Shown piece by piece: positions 34,559 through 44,403 of a stretch of 64,000 bases of DNA (position 1 is the stretch's first letter; each line of letters starts with the position of its first letter). Source of the DNA: Haberlea rhodopensis. Its lineage: Eukaryota > Streptophyta > Magnoliopsida > Lamiales > Gesneriaceae. The stretch lies in NCBI GenBank assembly GCA_907163345.1, contig CAJQUN010000433.1:186001-250000 (forward strand), written 5' to 3'. Both the position numbers and the translations under genes were made by a program. The notes beneath the pieces are model-generated. The model was not told the DNA's origin and made no database searches. It saw only the letters and a list, made by a program, of their open reading frames with translations.

Positions 34559-36055
34559 CTATTTTCGCCCGAACCAATGTTTGGAATAGTCGCGTTTTTC
34601 GGCAGGCGGTTGGCGCGGACTCCTAGATCTGGGTTGAGCAGTTGGTCTGGACTGAGTGAGTGCTCCAGTTACAGGGGATGAACGAGCAGTTGAACTGGAA
34701 GCCCGCTGTGTTGAGGGAGCACTTCGGCTGGGTTCAGGTAGTCTGCGAATTATTTGAGGAGGTGCAGGCAGGCTGTTGCATATATCTTGAATCTGAGAGG
34801 CAAATGCTGCCTGCATGGTGGCCAACTGATCGGTTAAGACTTTCTTGGCTTCTTCGATCTTTTCTCCAAGAGCCAGGGATGTGGCAGCATGAAGAGATTC
34901 AGTATTTTGATTGATCTGAAGCCGAGCCTGGCCAATTCGAGAAAGATTCAGTATTTTGATTGATCTGGTGACAGTAGTCGTTAAACTACTTAAGTCCCTG
35001 TAGACTTGCTGGAATTGAAAGTCCGTGTGCTGCTGATGAGTTCCTAGTATGAGAGTTGCGGTCCGCTCTTCCTGCTTAAGTTTATGAACATCGCTGGCTA
35101 GAGCTGATATTGCCGTGGAGAGATTAGCTAGCTGTGCAGCAATGTTTGGTGGCTCGTCCAGAGGGTTTGTGAAGACAAAAAAATCCTCAGAAAGCTCTTG
35201 AATCATGGACGGATCTACAGCAGTCGTTGGAGTGATAGTAGTAGGGACAAGAGCACTGGGTGGAGCATCTTCAACTGCAGTGGGGTGCAAACTAGTAGTT
35301 TCAACATTTGGGGCAGCTGTAGAGTCTGAGATAGTTACAGCCAAATTGGCAGTTTCTTCATTTTGGGGGACAGCCAAAGCAGTAGTAGCTTGATCAACCG
35401 CAGCAGCAGATGACTGGGTGTGATCATTGGAGTGGGAAGACTCACTGGGTTCATGATTGGCAGAGGATATAGTAACCTGCTGAACCACTGTTTGAATGAC
35501 TGCATCCACATTGGTGTGATCAACAGCCATTGGTTGGGGCTGATGATCATTATGAGAGCTGGGAGTAGAGGAGACGCTGGGAGCAGTTGGAGAGGAGAGT
35601 TCTTTAACCGAGGAGGCTGCCTCCAAGGCAGTTGGTGCGGCCTCCGCTCCAGGGGGAGTAGTCTCCAGAGCAGTAGAAGTGAGTTCCACAGAAGATGGGA
35701 CAATCTCCAAATTTGCAACAACTGTTTGTAGATCCGGCTGATCAGGGCTTGCAACAGTTTCAGCAGTGGAGCATGAGTGAATCCCAGTGGATATGCGAAT
35801 ATCATGAAGAGCAAGCTCAGCCATTTCCAGCTTGGGGCCAAGATCATTTAGAACGGCTCTATCATGATTCGCGGTGCCTGAATCACCATTGAAATGTTGA
35901 AGGCGGGTTTCCACAAGGGCTTGAAGTTCGCCCACATAGTTCATCAGGCGAAAAACATCCCGCAGCTTCAAGCTTGTTTCAGGGTCTGAGATTTGAAGAT
36001 ACGCCAGGATTTTGTTCTCATCTTCCCTAGCCTGATCCAGAATAGGATTCATCAA
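34559..36055 (-). CDS. CopB extra ORF 3: coiled-coil and Pro/Ser/Ala-rich protein (498 aa)
   Basis: This is the third of three overlapping same-strand frames between pol and the 3' LTR. Residues ~1-110 look helical (QAREDENKILAYLQISD, GELQALVETRLQHF). The middle is a long Ala/Pro/Ser/Thr/Val-rich linker. A helical part with regular hydrophobics follows (AAQLANLSTAISALASDVHKL and after). The C-terminus is basic, Pro/Arg-rich, ending HWFGRK. It overlaps ORF 2 by 29 nt in another frame, so the three frames may be one protein broken by shifts. Sirevirus elements such as SIRE1 carry an env-like gene here, but I see no clear membrane segment or signal peptide. Function is not known. Confidence 0.5.
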   Translation of the reverse strand: MMNPILDQAREDENKILAYLQISDPETSLKLRDVFRLMNYVGELQALVETRLQHFNGDSGTANHDRAVLNDLGPKLEMAELALHDIRISTGIHSCSTAETVASPDQPDLQTVVANLEIVPSSVELTSTALETTPPGAEAAPTALEAASSVKELSSPTAPSVSSTPSSHNDHQPQPMAVDHTNVDAVIQTVVQQVTISSANHEPSESSHSNDHTQSSAAAVDQATTALAVPQNEETANLAVTISDSTAAPNVETTSLHPTAVEDAPPSALVPTTITPTTAVDPSMIQELSEDFFVFTNPLDEPPNIAAQLANLSTAISALASDVHKLKQEERTATLILGTHQQHTDFQFQQVYRDLSSLTTTVTRSIKILNLSRIGQARLQINQNTESLHAATSLALGEKIEEAKKVLTDQLATMQAAFASQIQDICNSLPAPPQIIRRLPEPSRSAPSTQRASSSTARSSPVTGALTQSRPTAQPRSRSPRQPPAEKRDYSKHWFGRK

Positions 36056-36581
36056 ATCGAACCTTTATTCGAGCCTTTACCCAGCGATCAAAAATCTCCA
36101 GCTGTGGTTGCAAATTGGCTTCAACTGTATCCATGACAATCTGGATCTCGAAAGCAACAGGAGTGGACACTGGAGCCGTAAGAGTTTTGCCTTTGCCAGC
36201 AGGGGTGGTCTTTGGATGACAGTAAGGACACAAGGACTTGGGTGTCCTAAAGCTGATAGTGCCTGGTGCTTGCTGAGAGCTCACCATGGCAGACAGAGTG
36301 TCAACTGGAACCATTGATGGAGCAGGCACCATGGCTAATGAAGCAGTTGGTTCCTCAGTTGAAGGAATGTCAGGGCTGGGTTCGCTACCAGGAATAACGT
36401 TTGCAGGGCCGGCGGAGGAGATGGTATCAGAAGCGGCAATGACCTGCTGTCGGATAGCTGAAGGAGCAGCTTTTCTTGTTCTGGGCTTCTTAGGAGGTGG
36501 AGGAGGAGGAGAAGACTCAGCAGATTCCGAGACAGTTTGTTCAGAATCACTAATTACTTGAGTCAAACGGCGCTTTGTCAC
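36027..36581 (-). CDS. CopB extra ORF 2: proline-rich, basic linker region (184 aa)
   Basis: The start overlaps the stop of ORF 1 (ATGA arrangement at 36581-36578). It has a Ser/Glu-rich start, a run of prolines (PPPPPPKKPRTRK) that could include a nuclear-localisation-like basic patch, then a Pro/Ala/Ser-rich stretch. A C-terminal region follows with LCPYCHPKTTPAGKGK and EANLQPQLEIFDRWVKARIKV. The last part reads like globular helical sequence that should continue into ORF 3, so a frameshift is likely at the overlap. No family is recognised. Confidence 0.45.
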   Translation of the reverse strand: MTKRRLTQVISDSEQTVSESAESSPPPPPPKKPRTRKAAPSAIRQQVIAASDTISSAGPANVIPGSEPSPDIPSTEEPTASLAMVPAPSMVPVDTLSAMVSSQQAPGTISFRTPKSLCPYCHPKTTPAGKGKTLTAPVSTPVAFEIQIVMDTVEANLQPQLEIFDRWVKARIKVRFDESYSGSG

Positions 36582-37303
36582 CCCACCTTCTCTGCCACTT
36601 CGTTGTCGATGAAGCTGAAGATACTTGGCAGTGATAAGCCTCCCTGGATGAAGGTTGGAGAGAGCCCCTGCCTTGAGGTGTTGCTGTCAAACAGGCTGCT
36701 GAGTGGGAGAGCAAAGCCTGATTGACCCTTGCCAGAGACCACTAGACTAGTCAGAGTTTGAAATAACACCGCTGACCAGTTTATCTCCAATCCTTTGCAT
36801 ATTGCACTCATAACGTCAAACTTTTCAGGGGTGATCATATCAAATGATCCAGCTTTACATAGAAGCCCCTTGGAGATGATGTCTGCCAGTTGTCGATAAT
36901 GGCTCTTCATTAATATTTTCCTGAAAGGAGGACGTTGAAGGCGATGAGCAGAGTCCGACACTGTGAGACGCATCTCTTCTCTTAGTTCCGCTGGAACAGT
37001 GGAAAAATCAGTGAGTCCGGTGGAGGGAAGGCTTAGGTGTGTGGCAAATTCAGATTGGGTGATGGTAACCGACTGTCCAGATACGGATGCCACCACGGTG
37101 TCATCCACAATCTTGGCCGTAGCAAAGAACTCGTGTAGCTCGTCCTTGTAAAATGAGGGAGGCTGGCTCAGGATTACTAGTAGTCCGGAGGTGTCCAGCC
37201 TTTGTATCAACTCCTTTGTCTCCTCATCAGATGATGAGTATATAGAATGAAAATCGATGTGAACAACATTGGTGATGAAGGTTGGCTGTACATTCTTTGA
37301 CAT
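36578..37303 (-). CDS. CopB extra ORF 1: globular domain like plant transposon-associated proteins (241 aa)
   Basis: Starts MSKNVQPTFITNVVHIDF. The visible core is VILSQPPSFYKDELHEFFATA, then VASVSGQSVTITQSEFATHLSL, then KGLLCKAGSFDMITPEKFDV, then MSAICKGLEINWSAVLF. This pattern (small residue-rich beginning, FF, a variable-loop GxxVxIS/TxxxFA and KAGSFD...F..M.AI..G..I.W) resembles, from memory, a domain abundant in predicted proteins of Lamiales genomes and the putative plant transposon protein class. It is in the same orientation as pol, ~530 bp past its stop. Its role in the element is unknown; an env-like or accessory function is speculation. Confidence 0.5.
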   Translation of the reverse strand: MSKNVQPTFITNVVHIDFHSIYSSSDEETKELIQRLDTSGLLVILSQPPSFYKDELHEFFATAKIVDDTVVASVSGQSVTITQSEFATHLSLPSTGLTDFSTVPAELREEMRLTVSDSAHRLQRPPFRKILMKSHYRQLADIISKGLLCKAGSFDMITPEKFDVMSAICKGLEINWSAVLFQTLTSLVVSGKGQSGFALPLSSLFDSNTSRQGLSPTFIQGGLSLPSIFSFIDNEVAEKVG

Positions 37304-37833
37304 TTTGGATGAATAACAGCAGTAGTCTTGCTAGAGGAAAAATTTTCTGAAATAAGAAAAATAATTGCAGTGAATTGTTGGAGAAGATGAAGAGTAGAGA
37401 AAATAATGGCGGTGAAAAGTGGAAGTATATGTAACGTCGTACTGTAAATGAGCGGACACATTGATACGTGGCGATCATCTAACGATTTAAAAAGATTTAA
37501 CAAATAAATTAAAGGACAGGATTTAGGCGGGAGTGAAATAATTTATTTTACACAAAAGTAATTTTGAATTCCGACGTTCATTAGGTTAATAAGTATCGAG
37601 GGTTATTTTTGTCAAAGCATATATGGTAACATCAGCTGGTATGTAGGGTTCGACTGGTAGGAAAGCATCAACTGGATGTAGAGTCCTACTGGTACGGATA
37701 CACTTACTGCAGCTGACCATTGTATTACCCGCTGAGCTTAAATAACCATGATAGGACTATAACTGAAGTTCCCCCTAAATTTATGCACATAAACTAACTA
37801 ATTCCCCCTGAAATCATTACCCAAACGAAATAA
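37304..37833 (-). other. CopB spacer between pol and the extra ORFs
   Basis: Non-coding. On the minus strand it has two purine tracts (37769-37776, 37802-37809) and CAACTGG/ACTGGTA words like those in the LTR. It could hold a promoter or splice acceptor for the extra ORFs; none is evident. Confidence 0.4.
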
Positions 37834-40356
37834 TCAAGAAGTAATTTCAATTAAACCAAGAATATTTCGAAAGTAAGAAAACTTAGCGTCTGGTAGGGGT
37901 TTTGTGAAAATGTCTGCTGCTTGTTGTTCGGTAGAGATATACTCCAGTCGAATTTCTTTCTTCATAACATGATCTCTGATAAAATGATGACGGATGTCAA
38001 TATGTTTAGTACGAGTATGAAGAACTGGATTGTATGTTATAGCAATGGCAGACGTATTATCACAAAAAATGGGAGCCTCTGTGGACTCAATTCCATAGTC
38101 TCTGAGTTGTTGTTGAATCCAGAGCAGTTGAGCACAGCAGCTTCCAGCAGCAAGGTACTCTGCCTCTGCAGTGGAAGTTGCTATGGATGTCTGTTTCTTG
38201 CATCCCCATGATATCAATCGATCACCAAGGAATTGACAATACCCACTGGTGCTTTTCAAGTCAATTTTGCATCCAGCATAGTCAGCATCTGAGTATCCAA
38301 TAAGATTAAAGGTCGAGTCTCTGGGATACCATAAACCAACATTTTCAGTGCCTTTCAAATATTTGAGGATCCTTTTGACAGCAGTGAAGTGCGACTGTTT
38401 GGGATTTGCTTGAAACCGGGCGCACATACACACAGCAAACATAATATCTGGTCGGCTGGCTGTCAAATATAGTAGAGATCCAATAATGCCTCGATACATT
38501 GTAACTTCGACTGGTATTCCTGAATGATCCAAGTCGAGTTTGGCAGATGAGCTCATTGGTGTAGTAGCAGCTGAGCTGGTATTCATTCCATATTTCTTTA
38601 GCAGCTCTTTAGTGTATTTAGACTGATTTATCAGGATTCCTTCACTAGATTGCTTGACTTGCAATCCTAAGAAAAATGATAGTTCTCCCATCATGCTCAT
38701 CTCAAATTGGTCCTGCATAATTTTAGAGAATCTTTCGCACAATTTTGAGTTAGTACTTCCGAAGATAATATCATCAACATAAATTTGAACTAGCAGAGTA
38801 TGATCTCCCTTTGTGAATTTAAAAAGGGTCTTGTCCACCGTGCCAATAATAAAATTGTGCTCTGTCAAATATTTTGATAAGGTTTCATACCAGGCACGGG
38901 GAGCTTGCTTTAGACCATACAAAGCTTTATTGAGACGGAAAACATGAGATGGCTGCTGATGGTTTTCAAATCCAGGAGGTTGTTCAACATAAACTTCTTC
39001 CTGGAGTTTGCCGTTAAGAAATGCACTCTTAACATCCATCTGATAGACTTTAAAGTCTTTAAACGCAGCAAATGCAAGAAATATGCGAATTGCTTCTAGT
39101 CGAGCTACAGGGGCAAAGGTTTCATCAAAATCAATGCCTTCTTCTTGTCTGTAGCCCTGTGCAACTAATCTTGCCTTATTTCTGATTACTGTACCATTTT
39201 CGTCTAATTTATTTCTAAATACCCATTTGGTGCCAATTACAGTGTGATGCTGTGGTCGTGGTACAAGATACCATACTTTGTTTCGTTCAAACTGATTTAG
39301 TTCTTCTTCCATTGCTTCTACCCAACTTGGGTCTAATATAGCTTCATCAATCTTCTTAGGTTCTATATGAGATATGAATGCAGCATGAAGAAATTCATTA
39401 ATTATTTGTCCTCTGGTGCGTAGAGGAGCAAGAGGGTTACCGATGACCTGCTCGGGTGGATGATCCTTCTTCCACCGGAGCGAAGGTCCAAGAGTGTTGA
39501 GTTCTTCAGATGATTGGATGTGAATAGGCAAGTCAGAGGTTCTGATAGACTCATCTTTCTCATTTGTTCCTTCTACTGCAGTGGAGGTGGATGCCACTGT
39601 TTCATTTGTAGCTGGCTGCAGTGCTTGTTGGCCAGCAAACTCCTCTGCTTGAGCTTCAGGAACTTCTGGTTCTAAGGAGCAGTCAGTCCTGCTTCTGTAA
39701 TCAATCTCATCATCAACATTTTCGTCAATGTAAGTGCTTTCCATTCGATTACTCAAGTTGTTGATTTGTATATCAGATAGTTTACAGTTAGTAGGTTCAT
39801 CAAATTTTACATGCACTGATTCTTCTACAGTAAGAGTTCTATTATTAAATACTCTGAAGGCCTTACTAACTGTAGAATAGCCAAGGAATATTCCAGCATC
39901 AGATTTGGCATCAAACGCGGTGAGATGAGTCTTTCCATTGTTGTGAATAAAACATTTGCAACCAAACACATGGAAATAGGAAATATTTGGCTTACTGCCA
40001 TTCCAGATCTCATAAGGGGTTTTATTTGCTCGCTTATTAATCATTGATCTGTTCTGCGTATAACATGCTGTGTTGACAGCTTCTGCCCAAAATCTCTGCG
40101 ATATTTCTGATTCCGCGAGCATAGTTCGCGCAGCTTCTTTCAAAGTGCGGTTCCTACGCTCAGCAACTTCGTTTTGTTGAGGAGTTCTAGATGCAGAGTA
40201 TTCGTGTTTAATACCAAGGTCATCTAGATATGATTCGAGTGATTGATTGGTTAACTCAGTACCTTTATCACTGCGAATTCTATCTATCCCACACGATTTC
40301 TCATTTTGGAGTCTTTTCAGTAATTTGATCAGCTTTGGAGTAGCGATCTTTGCCAC
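37834..40356 (-). pseudogene. CopB pol: integrase (second half), reverse transcriptase, RNase H (840 aa open)
   Basis: Starts mid-integrase with IRSDKGTEL and the catalytic Glu in QQNEVAERRNRT. The Sirevirus-type FHVFGCKCFIHNNGK and LTVEESVHVKFDE follow. RT has NKVWYLVPRPQHHTVIGTKW, YQMDVKSAFLNG and the YVDD box in QIYVDDIIFGST. RNase H has YSDADYAG, STAEAEYLAA and FCDNTSAIA. The frame is unbroken for 840 codons, but the upstream integrase Asp lies in another frame across a shift and a stop near 40360. The stop at 37834 is at the expected C-terminus. Confidence 0.9.
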
Positions 40357-40567
40357 TTAGGAACAAGACCCACGTGAAACGAGTGTAATCGTCTATTAAC
40401 ACTAGGGTATACTTCATTCCCCCTAGACTTGTTACTGGTATAGGACCAAACAGATCCATATGCAGCAACTCTAGGCACCGAGAAGAAGATTTACTCCCTT
40501 TGTTCTTAAAAGAGGATCTGATTTGCTTACCAAGTTGGCAGGCTGCACAGATCTTGTCTTTTGAGAA
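40357..40567 (-). pseudogene. CopB integrase N-terminal part, out of frame
   Basis: The minus strand shows ICAACQLGKQIRSSFKNK (zinc-binding Cys pair) and LLHMDLFGPIPV, with the first catalytic Asp, in a frame separate from both neighbours. Stops on either side show at least two frameshifts. Confidence 0.7.
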
Positions 40568-41083
40568 CTAAATTTGAGGCAGTCCAATAACTAGATCAAG
40601 TTTACGCAGACTGGCAATAGTTTTAAAATTTAAGTGACTCAGCCGTTTGTGCCAAAGCCAATTTTTGGAGGAATTCAAGGCAGCTAAGCAAGTAGAGGAA
40701 GTAGGCTGATTAAGATTCCAATCAATTTTATATGTGTTATCATGCCTTCTACCTACGAGTAATATACTGCCATCATTAGATTTAATTGTGCATGCGTGCT
40801 GATTGAATTCTACGGAATGACCATTGTCACACAGTTGACTTATGCTAATCAAGTTATAGCATAGATTTTCAACTAAAAGAATATCTTTAATGATGATGTT
40901 ACCGTAGATAATCTTACCCTTACCCACGGTTCTACCTTTTGCGTTATCTCCAAAAGTTATTCTGGGTCCGGTGGAGTCCACCAGTTCAGACAGTAAGCTC
41001 GCATTCCCTGTCATATGTCTAGAGCATCCGCTGTCCAGGAACCATTCTGAGCTCCGAACTGGATGCATTCTAGATTCCTGCAA
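40568..41083 (-). pseudogene. CopB protease and pre-integrase region
   Basis: EWFLDSGCSRHMTGN is the aspartic-protease active site (D-S-G form, as usual in copia). LLVENLCYNLISISQLCDNG and NWLWHKRLSHLNFKTI are the pre-integrase His-containing region. The frame ends at an in-frame stop where the integrase Cys pair should follow. Confidence 0.8.
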
Positions 41084-41500
41084 TTAAAGCGATAGAATGA
41101 TTGGTACCCAATCCTACTTGGGTCCAGGTAGGATTAGTCCTTTCGGAACCCACACTTGTATGACCCTGAATGACTTAGGTCGGTGTGTGTTCTGAAATGT
41201 GTGTGTATTGATGAATATTGGTGATGATTTTGACTGTGAAGTGTGATAATCTGTGTATGCATGTGCTTTTGGTTTGTAGTTCCTGTTATTTAGCAGATAC
41301 CTCTTCTGGACAGGTTTACAGTTGTAGTACCAGTTGGGTTTAACCTCTCTAGCTGCTCGACCAGTGGGTTTAAGTTCATTTCTGAACTTTTGCCTCGGTT
41401 TAGCCTCTTTGAGTGGTTCTACATAACCGATACCTCTGTGCTGTACCTGTTCCTTGATGAGTGTTGCTTTAACAGGTTCTTTAACCAGTTCAAAAGGGTC
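41084..41500 (-). other. CopB gap between gag extension and protease
   Basis: No open frame. It contains CCAGTTGGG/ACCAGTGGG words. Probably eroded coding sequence linking gag to protease. Confidence 0.4.
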
Positions 41501-42067
41501 CTATACTGTGCTAGATCTTACAAAGTTCATTGATTGAACCTTGCTTTTTGTTAGACACAGTTGAGGTTCATTACCAGATGAACTGCCGTCATTGTTATTA
41601 TAGCCTATGCCTGTTAAATCACCAGCAAGCCTTATAGACTCAAGCATTTCATCCTTTCTGGTAGTCGACGCATTCCAAGTGCTAACCAGTTTGCTAAGTT
41701 TCTGGTAGGCATACTTGGCTTCATCTCTTTCCTTCACTAGGAGACTGGCTGTTTCCCTTAAGCAGTTCAACTCCCTTGATTGTTCACAATCAAGCTTGTT
41801 TTCATGCTTTTCAGTTTGGATTGTGTGCTCAGTCTTATAGCTTTCAAAAGATTCATATAGCGTCCGATACTCATTAATCATGTCCTGCAATGCATTGGTA
41901 AGTTCACAATGTGTAAATTCAGATAGGTTAGATTCATGTACCTCATTTTCATCATTTGCCATTAAGCAGTGGACTTCCTCGTCTTCACTCTCGCTGGATG
42001 AGCTAGTTAACTCCTCTGATTCTGATTCAGAATGAGCCCATTTGTTCTTATTTTCTTCTGCCATCAA
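41501..42067 (-). pseudogene. CopB gag C-terminal extension, acidic and coiled-coil
   Basis: Acidic/Ser-rich start (SESESEELTSSSSESEDEEVHC), then LMANDENEV and a helical stretch with heptad-like hydrophobics (LTNALQDMINEYRTLYESF, LLVKERDEAKYAYQKLSKL). This acidic-plus-helical segment after the zinc knuckle is typical of Sirevirus gag. It is cut from neighbouring frames at both ends. Confidence 0.75.
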
Positions 42068-42139
42068 AACCTTTTGATCTCTGTCCCTTTTGGATGATCT
42101 TCTGGTTTCTTTGGATTTTCTGTAATCCTTGGATCCTCT

Positions 42140-42215
42140 TTTGTGATCATCTTTTTGGGTTTAGGACACTCCGCAATGAAGTGCCCTGATTTGAGGCAGT
42201 TGAAGCATACTCGTT
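42140..42215 (-). pseudogene. CopB gag zinc knuckle (out of frame)
   Basis: The minus strand encodes VCFNCLKSGHFIAECPKPKK, an intact C-x2-C-x4-H-x4-C knuckle that binds element RNA. It is in a different frame from the upstream gag, which stops at 42223, so a frameshift separates them. Confidence 0.8.
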
Positions 42216-42222
42216 CTTCTTC

Positions 42223-43065
42223 TTATGAATTTCCTTTGGAATTCTGCCTTCGAGGATATGATTGATAAGGTCTCTGGTTTTTCTTCATGAATTTCCCAAA
42301 TTTCTTTACAAACATTGCCATAGCATCATTACACATCTTTTCTGGAGTCATTTCTGTAGAAGTAGGCAGAGATTCCGATGCAGTGAGAGCTTTGGTTGGT
42401 TGACTGGTATTTGGTTCATCTTCAACTCGAATGCCTAATTCGAATTCATAGGCTTTTAAATCAGCAAACAGATCATGTAGGATGTCCTTCGATTCTCTCA
42501 TAGCAATGGTCTTGACATCCCATTCTCTTGGGAGGCCTCTCATTACTTTGAGAGTGACTTCTCTGTTGGGTAAATCCTTACCCAGACTGCTTAGTTCATT
42601 GATTATTCCAGTCACTCTTTCATCATACTCGTTGAGAGTTTCTCCATTCATCATCTTGATATGCTCAAACTTCTGTGAAGCCACAGTAAGCTTGTTCTCT
42701 TTGGTTTGATCATTTCCTTCACAGAGTTGGGCAATCTTCTCCCAGATTTCTTTGGCTGTTGAGCACATTTTTATTTTGTTGAACATATTTTTGTCCAAAG
42801 TTTTGAACAGAATGTCCTTAGCAACGTTGTCTAGATTTGCTTTTTTCTTGTCTTCGTTTGACCATTGAGATCTTTCCTTTTGTACCATTTGTGGATCACC
42901 ACTTGTGATAGAAACAGCTGTATTGATTTTCATGATCTTCAAAGGTCCTTCAGTGATTACATACCACATATCATCATCTTGAGCACTTAGATGTGCTTGC
43001 ATACGGATCCTCCAGTCATCATATTCGTCTTTCTTGAACATTGGAATCTTGCTGAATGAGGCCAT
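42223..43065 (-). pseudogene. CopB gag, main part (280 aa)
   Basis: Starts MASFSKIPMFKKDEYDDWRIRMQAHL, the usual N-terminus of plant copia gag, and continues with the UBN2-type region (KEIWEKIAQLCEG, LTVASQKFEHIKM, YDERVTGIINELSSLGK, LKVMRGLPREWDVKTIAM). It lies 40 bp from the primer site, so the ATG at 43065 is credible. It ends KGNS shortly before the out-of-frame zinc knuckle. Confidence 0.85.
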
Positions 43066-43104
43066 CAGTTTTTGGTAAATGGTAATTTCTCAAGATTGAG
43101 AAGA

Positions 43105-43121
43105 CCTAGGCTCTGATACCA
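43105..43121 (-). other. CopB primer-binding site (initiator tRNA-Met)
   Basis: Minus-strand TGGTATCAGAGCCTAGG, two bases from the 5' LTR end. Confidence 0.85.
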
Positions 43122-43123
43122 CT

Positions 43124-44323
43124 TGATAGGATCGGGGTAGTGTTTAGAAGGGGGGGGGGGGGGGGGGTTGAATAAACACTAGATTCAATTTCGATTTCTT
43201 CTTCTTGTTAACTGTAAACTGTTAAGTATTACATTTGCTTCTCAATATAAGGCAAGTCAGCAGACACTTATGATAGTGCGGAAGACGTCTACTGAACTTG
43301 TGAGGAATAAGACTGAGGTAATAAAGTAACGAATAAATGACACAAGAGTTGTTTCTGGAAGTTCGAAGCACAACGCTTCTACGTCTCCCCTTCTTCCTTT
43401 GCAGGAAGGATTCACTAGAAGACTTGGTTTACACTTTACAGTATACAACCTTCTTAGGCACTAACACACTTGGCCTAAACTCCTAGCAATCACAATCTTC
43501 TTATCTTTTGATTACAAGGGATTCTATAACACTCTTTACAGAATAAACTTTCTAGCTTTGAGAGTTTTTGAGCAGCAGACTTTAATTGAAAATAATCTAT
43601 CCCAGATTCAGTTTCGCTGTTTGTCTGCTCTTTGCTGAACGTTTGAAATATCAGTAATATGATTTTCTTGTTTGTTTTGAAGTATATCTCTTTGTTGAAA
43701 ATCGTTCAGCACCTCTTCATTCTCTGCTTGGACGTATTTATAGGTTTGGTTGTCCAACGGTAGCTTTTCTGTATATGGAAGAGATTAGCTTTCCAAAATC
43801 ATATTGTCTTCTTTCCTATTTTGTCTAAGCAACGGCTCTTTTGTACTGATTTTGTCTCGTTGCTTAGTGCTCTTACTGGAAGTTTAGACTTCTGCTGGTT
43901 TTCTGTGTTCAACTGGTCGTTCATCCTTTTATGACCAGTTGATGTCTTTGTTCAGTGGGACTATCCGGTTGATAGTTGTTCAGTAGTTGTCTGTCCAGTT
44001 GGTGGCTATCCAGTTGATGTCTATCCAGTTGGTAGCCATCCAGTTTATGTCTTGTCCAGTTGGTAGCTATCCAGTTGATGTCTATCCAGTTGGTAGCTAT
44101 CCAGTTTATGTCTATCCAGTTGGTAGCTATCCAGTTTATGTCTTCACCCGGTAGGAGTCTTTAGCCAGTTGGTCTTTGTTATCCGGTAGGACTTCATCCA
44201 GTTGGTCTTTGTTATCCGGTAGGACTTCATCCAGTTGGTCTTTGTTATCCGGTAGGACTTCATCCAGTTGATCTTTAATATCCGGTTTGTAATCACCAAA
44301 ACTTAGAAATCGTTTTCCCAACA
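43124..44323 (-). repeat. CopB 5' LTR (1200 bp)
   Basis: Colinear with the 3' LTR. It lacks ~70 bp after CAACGGCTCTTTT, with TTGTAC at the junction, and has an expanded G-run (about 43151-43168; in the 3' LTR a shorter run interrupted by C). Confidence 0.9.
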
Positions 44324-44328
44324 GATAG

Positions 44329-44398
44329 TATGATTATATGCACTAATGGTATGGCTTAATACACTAATAACGGGTTAAGGACACGGGGGTTCCTTACA
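44329..44398 (+). repeat. GyB 3' LTR, terminal segment after CopB
   Basis: TATGATTATATGCACTAATGG through GGTTCCTTACA, matching the end of the 5' LTR. Confidence 0.9.
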
Positions 44399-44403
44399 GT
44401 ATC

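Larger units (their letters stand above)
32417..44323 (-). mobile_element. CopB: Sirevirus-like Ty1/copia element, minus strand, with extra ORFs after pol
   Basis: The LTRs begin TGATAGGATCGGGG and end TTTTCCCAACA. TSD is GATAG. The left 3' LTR is 32417-33681 and the right 5' LTR is 43124-44323. Minus-strand order is tRNA-Met primer site, gag, zinc knuckle, acidic gag extension, protease, integrase, RT, RNase H, then three overlapping extra frames and repeated purine tracts before the 3' LTR. That layout, the FGCKCFIHNNGK and AFRVFNNRTLTVEESVHV integrase motifs, and the repeated purine tracts are typical of the Sirevirus lineage. Several frameshifts break the polyprotein. Confidence 0.9.
23800..44398 (+). 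mobile_element. GyB: large Gypsy-type element with non-coding interior, containing CopB
   Basis: TSD GTATC at 23795-23799 and 44399-44403. The 5' LTR is 23800-26290 (2491 bp). The 3' LTR is 30001-32416 plus 44329-44398, split by CopB. The primer site and purine tract place it on the plus strand. The 3.7-kb interior has no gag or pol frame, so it fits a non-autonomous large-LTR derivative (LARD-like). The two LTRs are nearly identical by eye, suggesting a recent insertion relative to GyA. Confidence 0.85.

Noticed and set aside
35335..35847. 170-codon minus-strand frame, Leu/Pro-rich
   Set aside because: Shadow of the 498-aa CopB frame in another phase.
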